Assembly (NCBI GenBank): GCA_023897205.1
Contig: JAHWDD010000003.1
Location: 6,327,665-6,391,664, forward strand
DNA: 64,000 nucleotides
Origin: Exophiala sp. HKRS030
Lineage: Eukaryota; Ascomycota; Eurotiomycetes; Chaetothyriales; Herpotrichiellaceae
Reading direction: 5' to 3'
Shown in pieces: positions 43,384 to 54,709 of this stretch. The first letter of the stretch is position 1. Every line of letters begins with the position of its first letter. The notes under the pieces are model-generated. The model searched no databases. It worked only from the letters and a program-made list of their open reading frames with translations, and had not been told where the DNA came from. Position numbers and translations under genes: made by a program.

Positions 43384-44864
43384 ATGAACAGCGCAAGAGT
43401 CCACGAACGTACCGACGTCACCAGCGAGTCACACCAGTCCATATTACTCGTTGGCACCCAAGATGAAGCCGGTCTCGAGGAACGTGTGCCTCCTGAGAAT
43501 GCACAGCCTGCAATGAGACCGGTGTCACGGAAGAGGCAGACGAGTATCCTCTTATGCGCTTTTCTAGATGTCTTTGTTACCATCGGATTGAATCAAGCCT
43601 ACGGAGTCTTCTTAAACTATTACTTGACCGACGGTAGCAGTGAAAAGGATCCCTTCCTCCCAAAAAGCGAGGTCTCGAGTAAAGCGATGTTAGCCTTTGT
43701 CGGCACAGTCGGTGCTGGCTTGACTTGGGCAGGAAGCATTTTCGTCAACCCAATCATGGCGAGATCAAAGGATCCTCGATGGATCACAGGCTCCGGGGCC
43801 ATTTTCATCAGTGCTGCCTACGTGATAGCAAGCTTCTGCCATAAGGTAGGCGGGCTTCGGCTGGTGTGCGAGACCATTTCACTGACCATTGCCCAGGTAT
43901 GGCAACTTCTCTTGACACAAGGACTGATGTATGGAGTTGGTGCTTCTCTGCTATACTTCCCGATCCTCGCAGTGGCTCCTGAATACTTTGATACCCATCG
44001 CGGCTCCGCCATGGGCCTGATTCTTTCAGCTGCTGGAGTTGGTGGCCTTGTCTATGCTCCAGCTGCTCGCGCGATGTTAGCAAATTTAGGTGCAGCTTGG
44101 ACGCTGAGGATATTTGGAATTGTGAACTTCGCCATATGCATTCCTGTCGTTCTGGCCACACCGCCGTCTCGAAGCCTCAGCAAACGACCTACACTGGTGG
44201 ATGCTAGATTGGCAAAGAGACTGACATTCATCCTACAAGCTCTAGCTGCTATGTCGCAGGCGGCAGGCAATCTAGTTCCCATCACATTCTTACCAGAGTT
44301 CAGTACGAGGCTAGGTTATACTGCTGCATTGTAAGTGTGTCGAATCGCCTGTGGTCGGAGCTGACTGTCTTTGTTAGTGGTGCTGCACTCCTCTCAATCA
44401 ACAACGCCGTGAATACAATTAGTCGAATATCAATGGGATTCATTGCGGATATTGCCGGGAGACAAAACACCCTGGTCTTGAGTGTGCTGGGAAGTGCCAT
44501 CACAGTCGCCGCATTTTGGCTGTCCAGTGCGTACGGCAATGATATGGGCCTCTGGATCACGTTCGTGATCTCGTACGGCATCTTCGCAGGAGGATATAAT
44601 TCCTTGTTCCCGACCACTGTTATCGAAGTATTTGGAGCTCAGGCGTACGCCTCAGTCAATGGATTTATCTACTTTATTCGAGGGCTTGGAGCACTTTGGG
44701 GTTCCCCTGTTGGTGGTGCACTCGTGAAAGGAGGAACACACCCGCATGCCTACATCTCCCTGATATGGTATGATTTTGGGCTTCTGATGTTGTCAAGTTT
44801 CTGTGTCATTGGTGTGAGGGTACTGGACGCTTCTGCAAAAGGCCAATTCAAGCTCAAAGCCTGA
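43384..44864 (+). CDS. MFS monocarboxylate (MCT)-type transporter
   Basis: Twelve-span plasma-membrane carrier of 460 residues; exons 43384-43845, 43897-44330, 44378-44864. The intron at 43846-43896 (51 nt, GTAGGC donor, CACTGAC branch) has no stop and is a multiple of three, so it can be read through; removing it restores SFCHKVWQLLLTQGLMYGVG, the normal family sequence at TM3-TM4. The second intron is 47 nt. Typical MCT marks are LDVFVTIGLNQAYGVF in TM1, YFPILAVAPEYFDTHRGSAM, and RISMGFIADIAGRQN in the second half. Substrate not predictable (short-chain acids, riboflavin and others occur in the family). It ends only 251 bp before HMG-CoA lyase, on the same strand. Confidence 0.88.
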
Positions 44865-45115
44865 GGCATATCTAGGTATACGTGTGTAAGAGTTAAAAAT
44901 GAACAAGTCTCAACTCCTGTCTCCGATGTCGGCCACTTCTGTCCGGGGAATCTGTCCGGGGCATGAATATCCCCGCGCCTAGCCGAGTTTAGCCACAATA
45001 CGTCCTTCTCCAATTATCATACCACCTACGACTTCACGCCTCCTCGGTTTACTTATGATCTACCTCTAGCATCGTTTTTGGTTATTGCAAGACACCGCAA
45101 CTGGATCCTTGCGAA
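44865..45115 (+). promoter_or_regulatory. Short gap holding HMG-CoA lyase promoter
   Basis: 251 bp between transporter stop and lyase start. TCTGTCCGGGG and a near repeat ATCTGTCCGGGGC occur back to back at about 44938-44961, which could be a regulator site. Confidence 0.3.
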
Positions 45116-46289
45116 ATGAACAAGCTCCCTCTTCGTTGTCTTCGCTCTGTGCGGTCGAATGCTCGCACTTTCAGCACCTCCAGAAGAGTCGCCGCCGATC
45201 ATGTGAGAATAGTGGAAGTCGGCCCAAGAGATGGCTTGCAGAATGAAAAGAAGACAATATCTCTGGATACAAAGCTAGAGCTCATCAGAAGACTAGCACA
45301 GACGGGTGTCACACATATGGAAGCCGGTTCGTTTGTACCGGCGAAATGGGTGCCTCAGGTCGGTTCCCACGGCTCCCAGTCGAGATTCCCTCAACACTAA
45401 CAATAAGCAGATGGCCTCGACTGCAGAAATCCTAGAAACTATCCTAACAAATCCACCATCTGCGCCTCAAGGTATCGCTTATAATTACCTCGTCCCCAAC
45501 ATTCGCGGCTTGGACAACCTCGTCAAGATATTCCAGGCGAAAGGCGCAAAGAACCCTACTGGATACCCTACACCTCCTCCCTCCCCCTCACCCGAACAAT
45601 CAGAGGGCCAAACTCCGGAAGCGTCCTCCTCGAGCCCATCGGACAACTCGACAGAGATATCCTTGTTCGCAGCCGCGACCGAAGCCTTTTCACAGAAAAA
45701 TACAAACTGCAGCATCGCGGAAAGCCTGGAAAGATGCAAGCCAATTATGGAACTTGCGAAACAACATGATATCCGTGTGAGAGGCTACGTATCTGTGGCA
45801 TTAGGATGTCCATACGAAGGTCCGGACGTCGATCCACACAAAGTCGCCGAAATAACAGCCAGTCTACTGGAAATGGGGTGTGACGAGGTTTCCGTGGCAG
45901 ACACCACGGGGATGGGCACTGCCCCGCGAACGCGGAAATTGCTACAGACTTTGAAAGAGGCGGGTATACTGGATGAAGACCTTGCCCTTCACTTTCACGA
46001 CACGTACGGAATGGCTCTGGTCAACACGGTCGTTGGACTCGAGCACGGAATCAGGATATTTGACAGTTCTGTTGGAGGACTTGGTGGGTGCCCTTACAGC
46101 CCTGGAGCAACTGGCAATGTGGCGACCGAGGACTTGGTGCATTTGTTGCACAGCTTGGGCTGCGAGACGGGCATTGATATGGCCAAGATGGCAGAGATTG
46201 GAGATTGGATCACCAAAGAGTTGGGCAAATCCAACAGCTCGAGGGCAGGGAAAGCCACGTTGAGCAGGTTGAATAAGTCATGCTCATAG
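45116..46289 (+). CDS. Hydroxymethylglutaryl-CoA lyase, mitochondrial
   Basis: Splits HMG-CoA into acetyl-CoA and acetoacetate, the last step of leucine breakdown. Two exons, 45116-45358 and 45411-46289 (52-nt intron), 373 residues. The first 25 residues (LPLRCLRSVRSNARTFSTSRR) form a mitochondrial presequence. Active-site marks are EVGPRDGLQNE (catalytic Arg/Asp) near residues 34-44, HFHDTYGMA (metal His pair) near 275, and GLGGCPYSPGATGN with the catalytic Cys near 307. A Pro/Ser-rich insert of about 35 residues lies near residue 130-165, between strands of the TIM barrel; human enzyme lacks it. Upstream MCT transporter is on the same strand but no other leucine gene is present. Confidence 0.92.
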
Positions 46290-49200
46290 TTTTAGAGAAG
46301 AAATCAGTGAGTACTCCGTGTATATATGCCTCTTTTGATCTCCCTGTACGTATCGTGGCGACCATTTCTTCCTCGTCTTCTGTCTTTGTAGTCACTTTTC
46401 TCGACGCAGGACCTTGAGGATTCTGAGGATTATTTGTACGATCATGGACTCGGCAGTCAATCCACTCGCTCGACTGTCGTTCCCCCTTGGTGCAGATCAC
46501 AGCGACAAGCACTCCACTTTTGAACACCCCGTACGCACGGAGTCTCCCCTGAAACGTCCCACAGCCCAAAAGTTCATGGGTTTTACCGATGACCTCAAAC
46601 CAGCATGCGACGACGTCGCACATACCCTGTATGAGCGCAGGGGGAAAGTCTCTTCTGAAAAAAATAACAAAACCTTCGAGAAAGTCCCATGCTTTCGATT
46701 CGCGAGCCACTTTACGGAATCCTCTCTGTGGTAAGGAGTACCAAATTTGCTACTCCGTATGAGTACTCTTGATGGTCGGTCGGTAAAATTCCAGACACTC
46801 CTTGCGTCGAGTTTCGACTGTCCGCGCCCTACATTTACAGTAAGAGAGTTCTGGAACGTACGGGGAGTACACAGCCTCGTTACTCCAAAAAATGAAGGAT
46901 CATGTCATTGTGTGCCCTCGATGTAATGGGCCTCTGTATGTTCAATCTTACCTCTATGGAGTAGTCCAGGTATGGATACGGAGTCCTGGTAGCTTCAAGC
47001 AATGTATCCTCCTTACTCAGGAGGTACTCGTACATATACAAGGAGATCAGGCCTTGGATTTGCAATGGCCAATTGATATTCCTCTGGCCCTTTTGTTTTC
47101 TTCCTTTTCAATTCAATTCTTCGAACGGAGCTGGTTCTCTGTTCTCTTATGCTTCTGGAAACAGTATTCAATTGGACAGTTTGCCAACTACCAATACATA
47201 TACAATCTCGAATGATATACGCCACAGAGACTCGGTAGACAAACACGGAAAAAAAGGCCGGCATGGAAGAAACCTATCCTCTTGTACGTTGTGATGCCAA
47301 CGACGTCGAGTGTGACTGTTGTGTATGTTCATGTCCCAAGCTTTCCCTCTGTCCCCTCCACAACGTACCTACTGCATCCCCGACGACAACTCTATCTGTC
47401 TACTGATCACTAACATATGCTCGAGATGTACTATGTAGCTTACACTCGATGACCATCCTTCGCCTCCTAGCCATGCAATTCCAAAAGAGTCTCCACATCA
47501 ACACCATGTCGACATACCGTATCATCGACGTGTTCGTTCTTTGGACTGGCATATTATTCATCTTCATCACGGTCGCTGCGGCCGCATCGGAATTGGGAAA
47601 ACGTCTGACGAATGTCACTTCGGCCACCGCCGCCCTACTGCTGCCGAGACTGAACGTTTAAGGGGGTTTCGTAAAGGTGCGTTTTGCATTGCAAAATACC
47701 ACTTTCGTGACTACCTAGTGTCAACCACTCTTGCTTTTTTTTCATGTCGTGTTCGACCGCTGATACAAGCCTTGTGTCCAGTCGTTTCTACAATTCGGAG
47801 CAATGCGACCCATGCAAAGGTTCGTTTGGGTGTCCTTCGAGATACTGGACATCTTCACCGTCCGGGTTATTCCCTATTTACTACATGAACGAGTGTCGAG
47901 AAGATGATGGTCCATCGAGCTGTCGCAAGTGGTGAGCTTGACAATTCTTCCCTTGCTGTTCAATGATTTCGAGGTCGGTCCTCTGTGTCAGGGCTCTGGA
48001 TGGATGGACGACCCGCGGTTGAGTCGGATTATGCAATGACCAGAAACGTAACAACGGCGTGTATGAGTCCAACACATCATTGCCGTACCAAACACGACTG
48101 CGTTTCTCTGGAATTGGGGGCCACAAGTACGCGGTAGGAGGCGTCGCTCGTCGCAACCGCTGGACAATTTTGAGCTTTTGTCTCACATCTCAAGGTTTTG
48201 CATGTGTGCGATGAATGTAAAATTGCAACGACTGGCATGGCAAGGAAGGGGTTGGGATGTTGGAAATGGCACAACCAGTAAACAAAAGAGATCAAGATAG
48301 ACCTTGCTCATGGATATGATCAATGCGGAATTACTCTCAGACCATATACTGTTGTCTGGCTTGGTATCGTTGGTATAGAGAAACGGGCAGAGGATCAAGA
48401 TCAAGGCAAGGGGGCTTTCGGACTCTGGCAAAGCATGAGAGGTCATATCACTGGACAAGGTCTTGTGCTAGATGTGCATATCTGGTGGACTAGCTCTAGC
48501 TCTACCTCTGCTACAGCCCAAGTAATCTGGACGCTGAACGGAACCTGTTTCCAGCCTGTGATGCCGTCTGAAGTCGTCCGATTATGGAATGGCCGAGCCC
48601 ACCAACATATGAGCCAATGTTGTCATCCAGCGGTCCTGCTGTGTACCAGGTGTATCAGAAATGCGCAATATGATGATTGTAACCTCACCAATTCATACCG
48701 GTCAAACAAACGACGATCGTAATGTGTTTATGTGTGTGTGAGAGAGAGGAAATCGATTGCAAGAGATGTCGATGGTAGCTCAACTCGACGGGCATTTAGA
48801 ATTTGGCATATCAGACATAGAGGAAGCCGGGAATCTTGACTTTCTCGTTGTGAAGGCAGCCAGTCTTTGTCGATCCTCTAGAACTTGGAGCTTCAGACAG
48901 TTGTTGAGTGGCGAGGAAGAGTCTCCTAGAGCAATGTCTGCTCGACCGTGTTGTTTGCATATGTCAGTTACGAGTGAAAAACCCATGCTTGCGCGTTGCT
49001 TTCTGAACCATGTCTGTGGCCGGAGTCGGAGTCTTTCACGCGCTCATCCTTGGGCTTTTGTCAAAGATCCCCTCCTTTCATCAAGAGTGTATCCACCAGA
49101 GGCTGGCCGTGATTTCTAAAGGGAACAGCCATCACCCTAGTGGACTTTACTGAGCTCTGCCAATTCCAGACAGCCACCTCGTCCCGCAAACTCAAGAACC

Positions 49201-49824
49201 ATTCGCCGGGTTGGTTGAGCTAGTTTATAGCCTCCATCACGAAATGCGTCGTCCTTTTCATTTCTCCAGAACTCCTCGAGAAATGCAAAGACCAGCCCTA
49301 TCGAAGCTGCCTCGTGTTCCAAATGGTGTTTGTTGTTCGGTAGCGCTAGGACTGCGTTTTCCCTCGTGGATCAAATGCAATGCGACTTCTCAAGTTGATT
49401 ATTAGTCACTGATAAGTGGCCAATTGGAGACCACTCATTCATCGACTAGCATCATTCACCGAGCAGGATCGCATTCTTAAAGAAACGAATGGAAATGGAA
49501 TCAGAGTTTGGGTCAGAACAAGGTGTCGATGCGAGTACGAAGTGGAAACACGCTAATTGGCTATTTACTCTGCCGTAGCATATTAAATACGGTTGTGCAA
49601 AAAGACTTTTCTTGTCGGTGTCGCCACTTGACTCATTCTCCAGATTTGGTCGTGATTGACTCTTTCCATGCCTGCTACGCATGGGAACGCCTTTTGATAT
49701 CCGTTATATGTTCACGCTGATATCAACAGCCTGAGCGCAGCATTTTCATGCACAACAGTCACGCCGAGCTGGATAATATCGTCCCGGCGTTCCCGCCTGC
49801 AATGCAAATTGAACCACGGCCCAC
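46290..49824. other. 3.5 kb intergenic region rich in TACGGAGTA-type motifs
   Basis: No convincing large gene. From about 46310 to 47040 it holds many pieces of the motif TACGGAGTA/TACTCCGTA (near 46314, 46540, 46735, 46751, 46975, 47020). A small cysteine-rich frame at 47263-47406 and a hydrophobic frame ending at 47661 are noted separately. The rest (47.9-49.8 kb) shows only short scattered frames. Confidence 0.5.
47263..47406 (+). CDS. Possible small cysteine-rich protein or first exon (metallothionein-like pattern)
   Basis: ATG at 47263 opens a 47-codon frame whose residues 10-30 hold eight cysteines, including CxCCxCxC (ECDCCVCSC). This spacing is like metallothioneins, which are short and often have an intron. 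GTATGT at 47323 and GTACCT at 47365 are possible donors, with CACTAAC near 47408 as a possible branch site and an acceptor at 47437-47438. It could be a stand-alone peptide, the first exon of a spliced gene, or chance. No family match is claimed. Confidence 0.25.
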   Translation: MEETYPLVRCDANDVECDCCVCSCPKLSLCPLHNVPTASPTTTLSVY

Positions 49825-52800
49825 ATGGGAGCTTTTGAAGAGGCCAGTCGTGCCGTCGACGATGGTCTCAAGCTTGAGAAGAATGCCGGACTCTTGATGG
49901 CAGTATGTGTTATAGATCAATCTAAAAGGTCGAGTGAGTAATTAGCTGATGGTAATCTCAAGACAAATAATGCCACAATCGCATTTAAAGCCAATACCGA
50001 GCGATTATATTTGCCTGAGCCACATTTCTATAAACATTTTGCCACAAAGGCTCTTCAGACTTCTCCTGCAATCAATCGAGGATATTGGCTCCGAATGCGA
50101 GCGGTAGAATGGGTTGTCCGTCAATTTCTCGAGAAGCCCTCAGGCCAGAGAAAGGTCATTATCAATCTGGGCTGTGGATAGTGAGTCCTGACGCCACTAT
50201 CCCTTCTGGTTTGTTGAAAATGCTGATATATCAGCGATCCAATGCCATTCCAATGGCTCGCTCGTGAAAAGCCGCTATGCTCAAACACGAAGTTCATTGA
50301 CGTCGATTACGAGCTCCTGATGGAAACCAAACGCGAGATTATTTTCAGTCGCCCGGAGATGAAAGGCTTATTACACTCCGTCATGGCCAGCTCGAGCGGC
50401 ATCTGCCCCGAGATCTTGATCGATAGCCAGGAATACTCGGCCCTTGGCTGTGACCTGCGGAATCTCCGAAAACTGGGCAGACTACTGACATCCGTCGTGG
50501 ATCTAGAAGACTGCATGGTTTTGTGTGTAGCAGAGGATAGCACCTGCTTTATGCGAACAAATGATGCTAATGCTCTGATACAATGGACTTCTGGTCTCTC
50601 GAGAGGTATTAATTACACCACGTTGAGCTCAAAATCCAGCTCAATTGCTGACGTCTAGCATCACACTAACACCCTGCAGACGTGACTTTTTGCGCCCTGG
50701 AGCCGCGTAGTCCCGATCAACCTGACAATGCATTTACAGCGAAGATGACTGGCTATTATGCCAAACAGGGTACGCCCCTACGATCGATTTTTGAATACGA
50801 CGGACAGAATACCCAAAACCAACGCTTTCGCGAAGCGGGTTTCCCTAACATTGAGTACCAGAATCTTTGGGAGTTATGGGCGGATTCGAGATTCTTATCA
50901 CCATCTCAGAGAATGGCCTTGGATTACATCGAACCTTTTGACGCCTGGGAAGAATTTGCTCTCCACGCTAGCCATCACTGTCTCGTTGTGGCTCACAATC
51001 AATTCAATCCGTTTCTGCCACAGCGAATAATCTCACGTCGAAATTCTGATGCGAGTGACGCGTCCGACATATCTGCAAGAACCTCCTCTCCGTGTAACCC
51101 AGATTCACAATTGACAGCCTTCCGCTACTGCAAAGCCCCAGGCGACCTCTGTGAGCGCCATCATGGTTCCACCTATCCAATACCCGGTCAGGATGCGATT
51201 GCAGTCTATGGAGGACAAGGTCCTACCTCATGCCGAGCGACAAGTGCAGTGTGTAGGCCACGCTATCTTCGGGATGAAACGCCAACAGTTATGCCTCCTG
51301 AGGTAGGTGCTCGCTGCTGTCATGTGTGCACCGCCATGAATAATGGCGATAACATTCTGGTTGGAGGGCGTGCATTACCAAATCAACCACTCCAAGACTG
51401 CTGGTTACAGAAAGGCAATACGTGGCATCGCATTCATGACTTACCGGAGCCTCGCTATCGATGCCGAGTTGTCCCTGTCACATTGCCTGATAATCTTTAC
51501 GGTGCGGTCTGTTTGGGTGGAAAGACAGGACCTGCAAAAGTGGCGACCGACATACTTCTCTGGGAGCCAAACAGAGGCTGGCGTGTTCTTCGGGCTTTGA
51601 TCAATCAGCCAGTCCCTAGATTCGGTCCAAACTTCATTCGCTTGGGCTTTAACCACGGTCTGTTCTTTGGCGGAATGCGACAGGATGGAGTGATATGTCA
51701 AGACTTCTGGCGATGGAGGCTTGTCATACGCGACAACGTCGTAGTGGGCATCTCTTTCCGTCCGTCTCACGCCTTGGACGCTAGTGCTGGTGCTTACCCA
51801 TGGTTCTCACGATTCGGCGCATCCTATGGCTTTGTCCAAGACAATCTACTCATCATCGGAGGAATTGCAAAGGGCGGCTGTATTCCCAAAACATACGAGA
51901 TTCTGTCGATGACCGGCAGTTTTTCTATTCTTCACGACGAAGGAAAAGAGTTCAGCTTACGCGTTACCTCTCTTGAACCGACCCGAGACTCAGATTGCCC
52001 TCGACCGATCTTGATCGGACACTCAACCCACAGAACACAGGCTGGCATGTTCGTCATCATTGGAGGAGGAGTTACCTGTTTTCATTATGGTAATTATTTC
52101 AACAAAGGTATATGGGTCCTGCATGATAAGGAGGCTGGTATCTCAGCCGATTGGGTTATCGTCCCAACGCGACCTTCCATCCTTCCTGGAGCCGGCTCAG
52201 AGCCCAGTATCAACGGTGGTGATCACCACCAAGATGGTTTCCTCATCAAGAGAGCTTTGGTTAAAGATCAGCGCGAATTCCAACTCATACTGCGAAGGCT
52301 AAGACCTATCGTTATGCCAATGCTCAATTTTGGTGCATGCATTCGACTCTGGTCGTTTCAGTATCTTCAAGGTCATGACTGTCTTCTAGTACCCTCCAAA
52401 CCACAGATAAGCACCGAATCAGAGGTTGGCGATGCCAAATCTCAAGACATCAGAGCAATGCTTCGCGAACACCTTCAACACATCAGCATTGTATCATCGG
52501 ATTTCTATCCTCATGGACTCACTGCAACAGCAAAAGGACTACGGCCCCTGAACTTGATAGATGAATTGCCAGAATTAGCATCCGACTTTCGGCTACCGAC
52601 AGAGATGTGCTGCATCAAGCCTCTTGTCCATTCCACGCTTTTACATGTTTCGAACGGTATCAGCACGTTTCCCAAACATGACGTGATGGCCACGATCATG
52701 GTGCAAGTTCGTGGGGCGAAGAAGTTGGTTCTTTTCCCACCGGGTGACCTCAACGAAATCGGATATGCCGCTGGAGCGGTACACAGCAACATGAGAGTAT

Positions 52801-53429
52801 TCAGCAATACCGGCTCTGATCAGAGATATTCGTTACATCCTCCGCCAAGGACAAGCCCTCACCTTGCGGTTTTGAAGGCTGGGGAGTCTTTGTTCGTCCC
52901 GCCGTTCTGGTCGTACGCTCATGTGCCACATTTCGAGCGCTCAAACGCCGAGAAGCAAGGTAGCCGGCCTCCCCATCCCGAGGGTATTACAGCCAGGAGA
53001 TTGAGTTACGCCGGGTCCGACACTTCAACGTCGTCTCTGTCAAGTGCGTCAGAATTCACCTGCGAATCGCCCAACCCCAGCAACCGAACTCCTCTACTGG
53101 AGGACAAGGCTATTCCAGAACAGGCCTCTCACCTTGACATTGCGCTTAGCATCACCTTCCGCAATCTAAAACCTTCGGCATATGCTTCATCCCCCACAAC
53201 AGGAAACATGGGTCTTGTGGCGTATGAAGAGGGACGACGGGACGTGGAAACGATCTTGGAAAGGTTCAATTGCCTCAAGAATCACTCAAACAACAACACG
53301 ATGCGTGAAAATAAGGTCAACGGCACGACCGACTTGGGCGTCACTCTCGAAACTTCACCGAAAGATGTCACGAAAGCATTGCTAGAGCGTTTAGGAAAGG
53401 AGCTGCTTTCGAAGGCGGACGCTTTGTGA
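49825..53429 (+). CDS. ppm2: tRNA wybutosine-synthesising protein 4 (LCM methyltransferase-kelch-JmjC)
   Basis: Tyw4/Ppm2 methylates the wybutosine precursor at position 37 of phenylalanine tRNA using S-adenosylmethionine, and then methoxycarbonylates it. Four exons: 49825-49902, 49963-50180, 50235-50605, 50680-53429, 1138 residues (usual length about 700-1050). The first third is an LCM methyltransferase: TNNATIAFKANTERLYLPEP, NRGYWLRMRAVEWVVRQFLE and the SAM motif INLGCGYDPMPFQW, whose Tyr codon is split by intron 2. Next comes a kelch-type propeller (about 400-780) with GGRALPN and LGGKTGP turns. The last part is a JmjC/cupin-like domain (about 860-1030; KKLVLFPPGDLNEIGYAAGA, LFVPPFW). The expected iron-binding histidines seem replaced (K888-H889-D890 and Y968). 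A Ser-rich insert follows residue 975. Confidence 0.9.
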
Positions 53430-53833
53430 CGGACGACTTCTACGCTTTATCCATCATGGCTGTGCCACTGACGAGGTCAATACTGTCACGCTATATACCC
53501 GACTCAAAGTGAGCTGGCAGTGCATGTTTGTGTTTAATGTCTTACATCTAGTTGTGATATGGAAGCACTAGGATTAATAAACGACGCGGATCAGGGGTAA
53601 TCAGTGAAAGCAGCACCCTCATCCAGAAACAGAATTTCAGGAAGTTCAAGGAGTCACTCTAATCGTATTTCAGCGAGACCTTTCTGTCTGTTCAGACCGA
53701 GGACTATAAATGACATATACGTTTGTTCTTCGTATCTCCTCCCATCCGCTGCTCCGTGGACTTGTTTGTATCGATACGTTGAATCCCTTGCATCACAGGA
53801 TCAGGATCAGGATCATCAGCTACATATCGCAGC
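53430..53833. other. Intergenic, no gene seen
   Basis: 404 bp between the Tyw4 stop and the next frame. Nothing recognised. Confidence 0.5.
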
Positions 53834-54709
53834 ATGTCCTCGCCACGACTCACGAGCCCTAGGGGTGGTGGAGATCGAGCTCCTCGCCTCCCAGCAGGTT
53901 TTGAGTACGAGAGGGTGCAACTCCCCTCATCCCGTCCATCCAGTCGTGATCCTCGACAACCTCGTCAGTCTGGAATAAGGGGTCGCCGACGGCCACGACC
54001 AACCTCACGATCACCACTTGCCCCGGTGTTTGAGGATTCATCGGCATGGATGGATAACTACTTCTACGCGAGACCGTCAGTGCCGCGACCATCCTCAGCG
54101 ACGATCCTCCGCCCTCCTCCGTCGTCGCCGTCGTCGTCGTCGTCACCACAGACCAATAATTTACACTGCACGCCGTGGATCCTCAACACGGAAACGATCA
54201 ACACCAGCCATAGATGTTCCGACGCCCTTTTCTTCCGCGACTCGATCGACTTGCAACCGGGGGGTACGGCACGGTGGCCATCCCCATTCTCCCTCGTCCG
54301 GAACCTTACAACTTCGGTGTCTCGATCATGACAGTCACTCCGACCATGTACACTCCCGGCGCACCCTATTCCGAGCTGAACTGGCCCCTTATGGAGGCTC
54401 AGGGTTTTTCACAAGTTCGACATCCACCACGACGGCCGCAGCAGAAGCAGACCGACGCGGTACACGAGCATCATCCGACGCCGAAACATCCCCGGCGTGG
54501 ATCCGTTGTGGTGCAGCCACGACCCAGGCATGAACTCCTCCTCCCGGACGCTCGTGTGGACCCCGGCGTTCGAGATGGTGGACATGCAGAGGTGGGCTCG
54601 GGGAGTGAGGCATGGAATCATCGGTCAGGCGGCGGACATGAATGGGAGGGTGGCATGGACCGAACCAGGTGAGGGAAGCCCCCTGGAGGACATCCTGTAT
54701 GGGTGGTGA
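53834..54709 (+). pseudogene. Uncharacterised gene with disturbed reading frame
   Basis: ATG at 53834 (MSSPRLTSPRGGGDRAP) opens a Pro/Ser/Arg-rich frame. The most protein-like reading leaves that frame at a run of six G (54259-54264), continues in the next frame (GYGTVAIPILPRPEPYNFGV, then TPGAPYSELNWPLMEAQ), and returns to the first frame at a run of five T (54405-54409) to reach FDIHHDGRSR, GVDPLWCSHDPGMNSSS and VWTPAFEMVDMQRWARGVRH before TGA at 54707-54709. One G too few and one T too many would explain it: either assembly errors in homopolymers or a broken gene. An alternative without frameshift is a 99-nt intron, 54317-54415 (GTGTCT donor, TTTTTCACAAG acceptor). I know no family for it. 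Confidence 0.45.
54119..54145 (+). repeat. GTC/TCG triplet microsatellite
   Basis: A run of GTCGTC triplets with one interruption, read as a serine stretch by the frame opening at 53834. Such runs are length-variable. Confidence 0.7.

Noticed and set aside
52060..52302. Short alternative frames inside the Tyw4 gene
   Set aside because: They are phase shadows of the kelch-coding exon.
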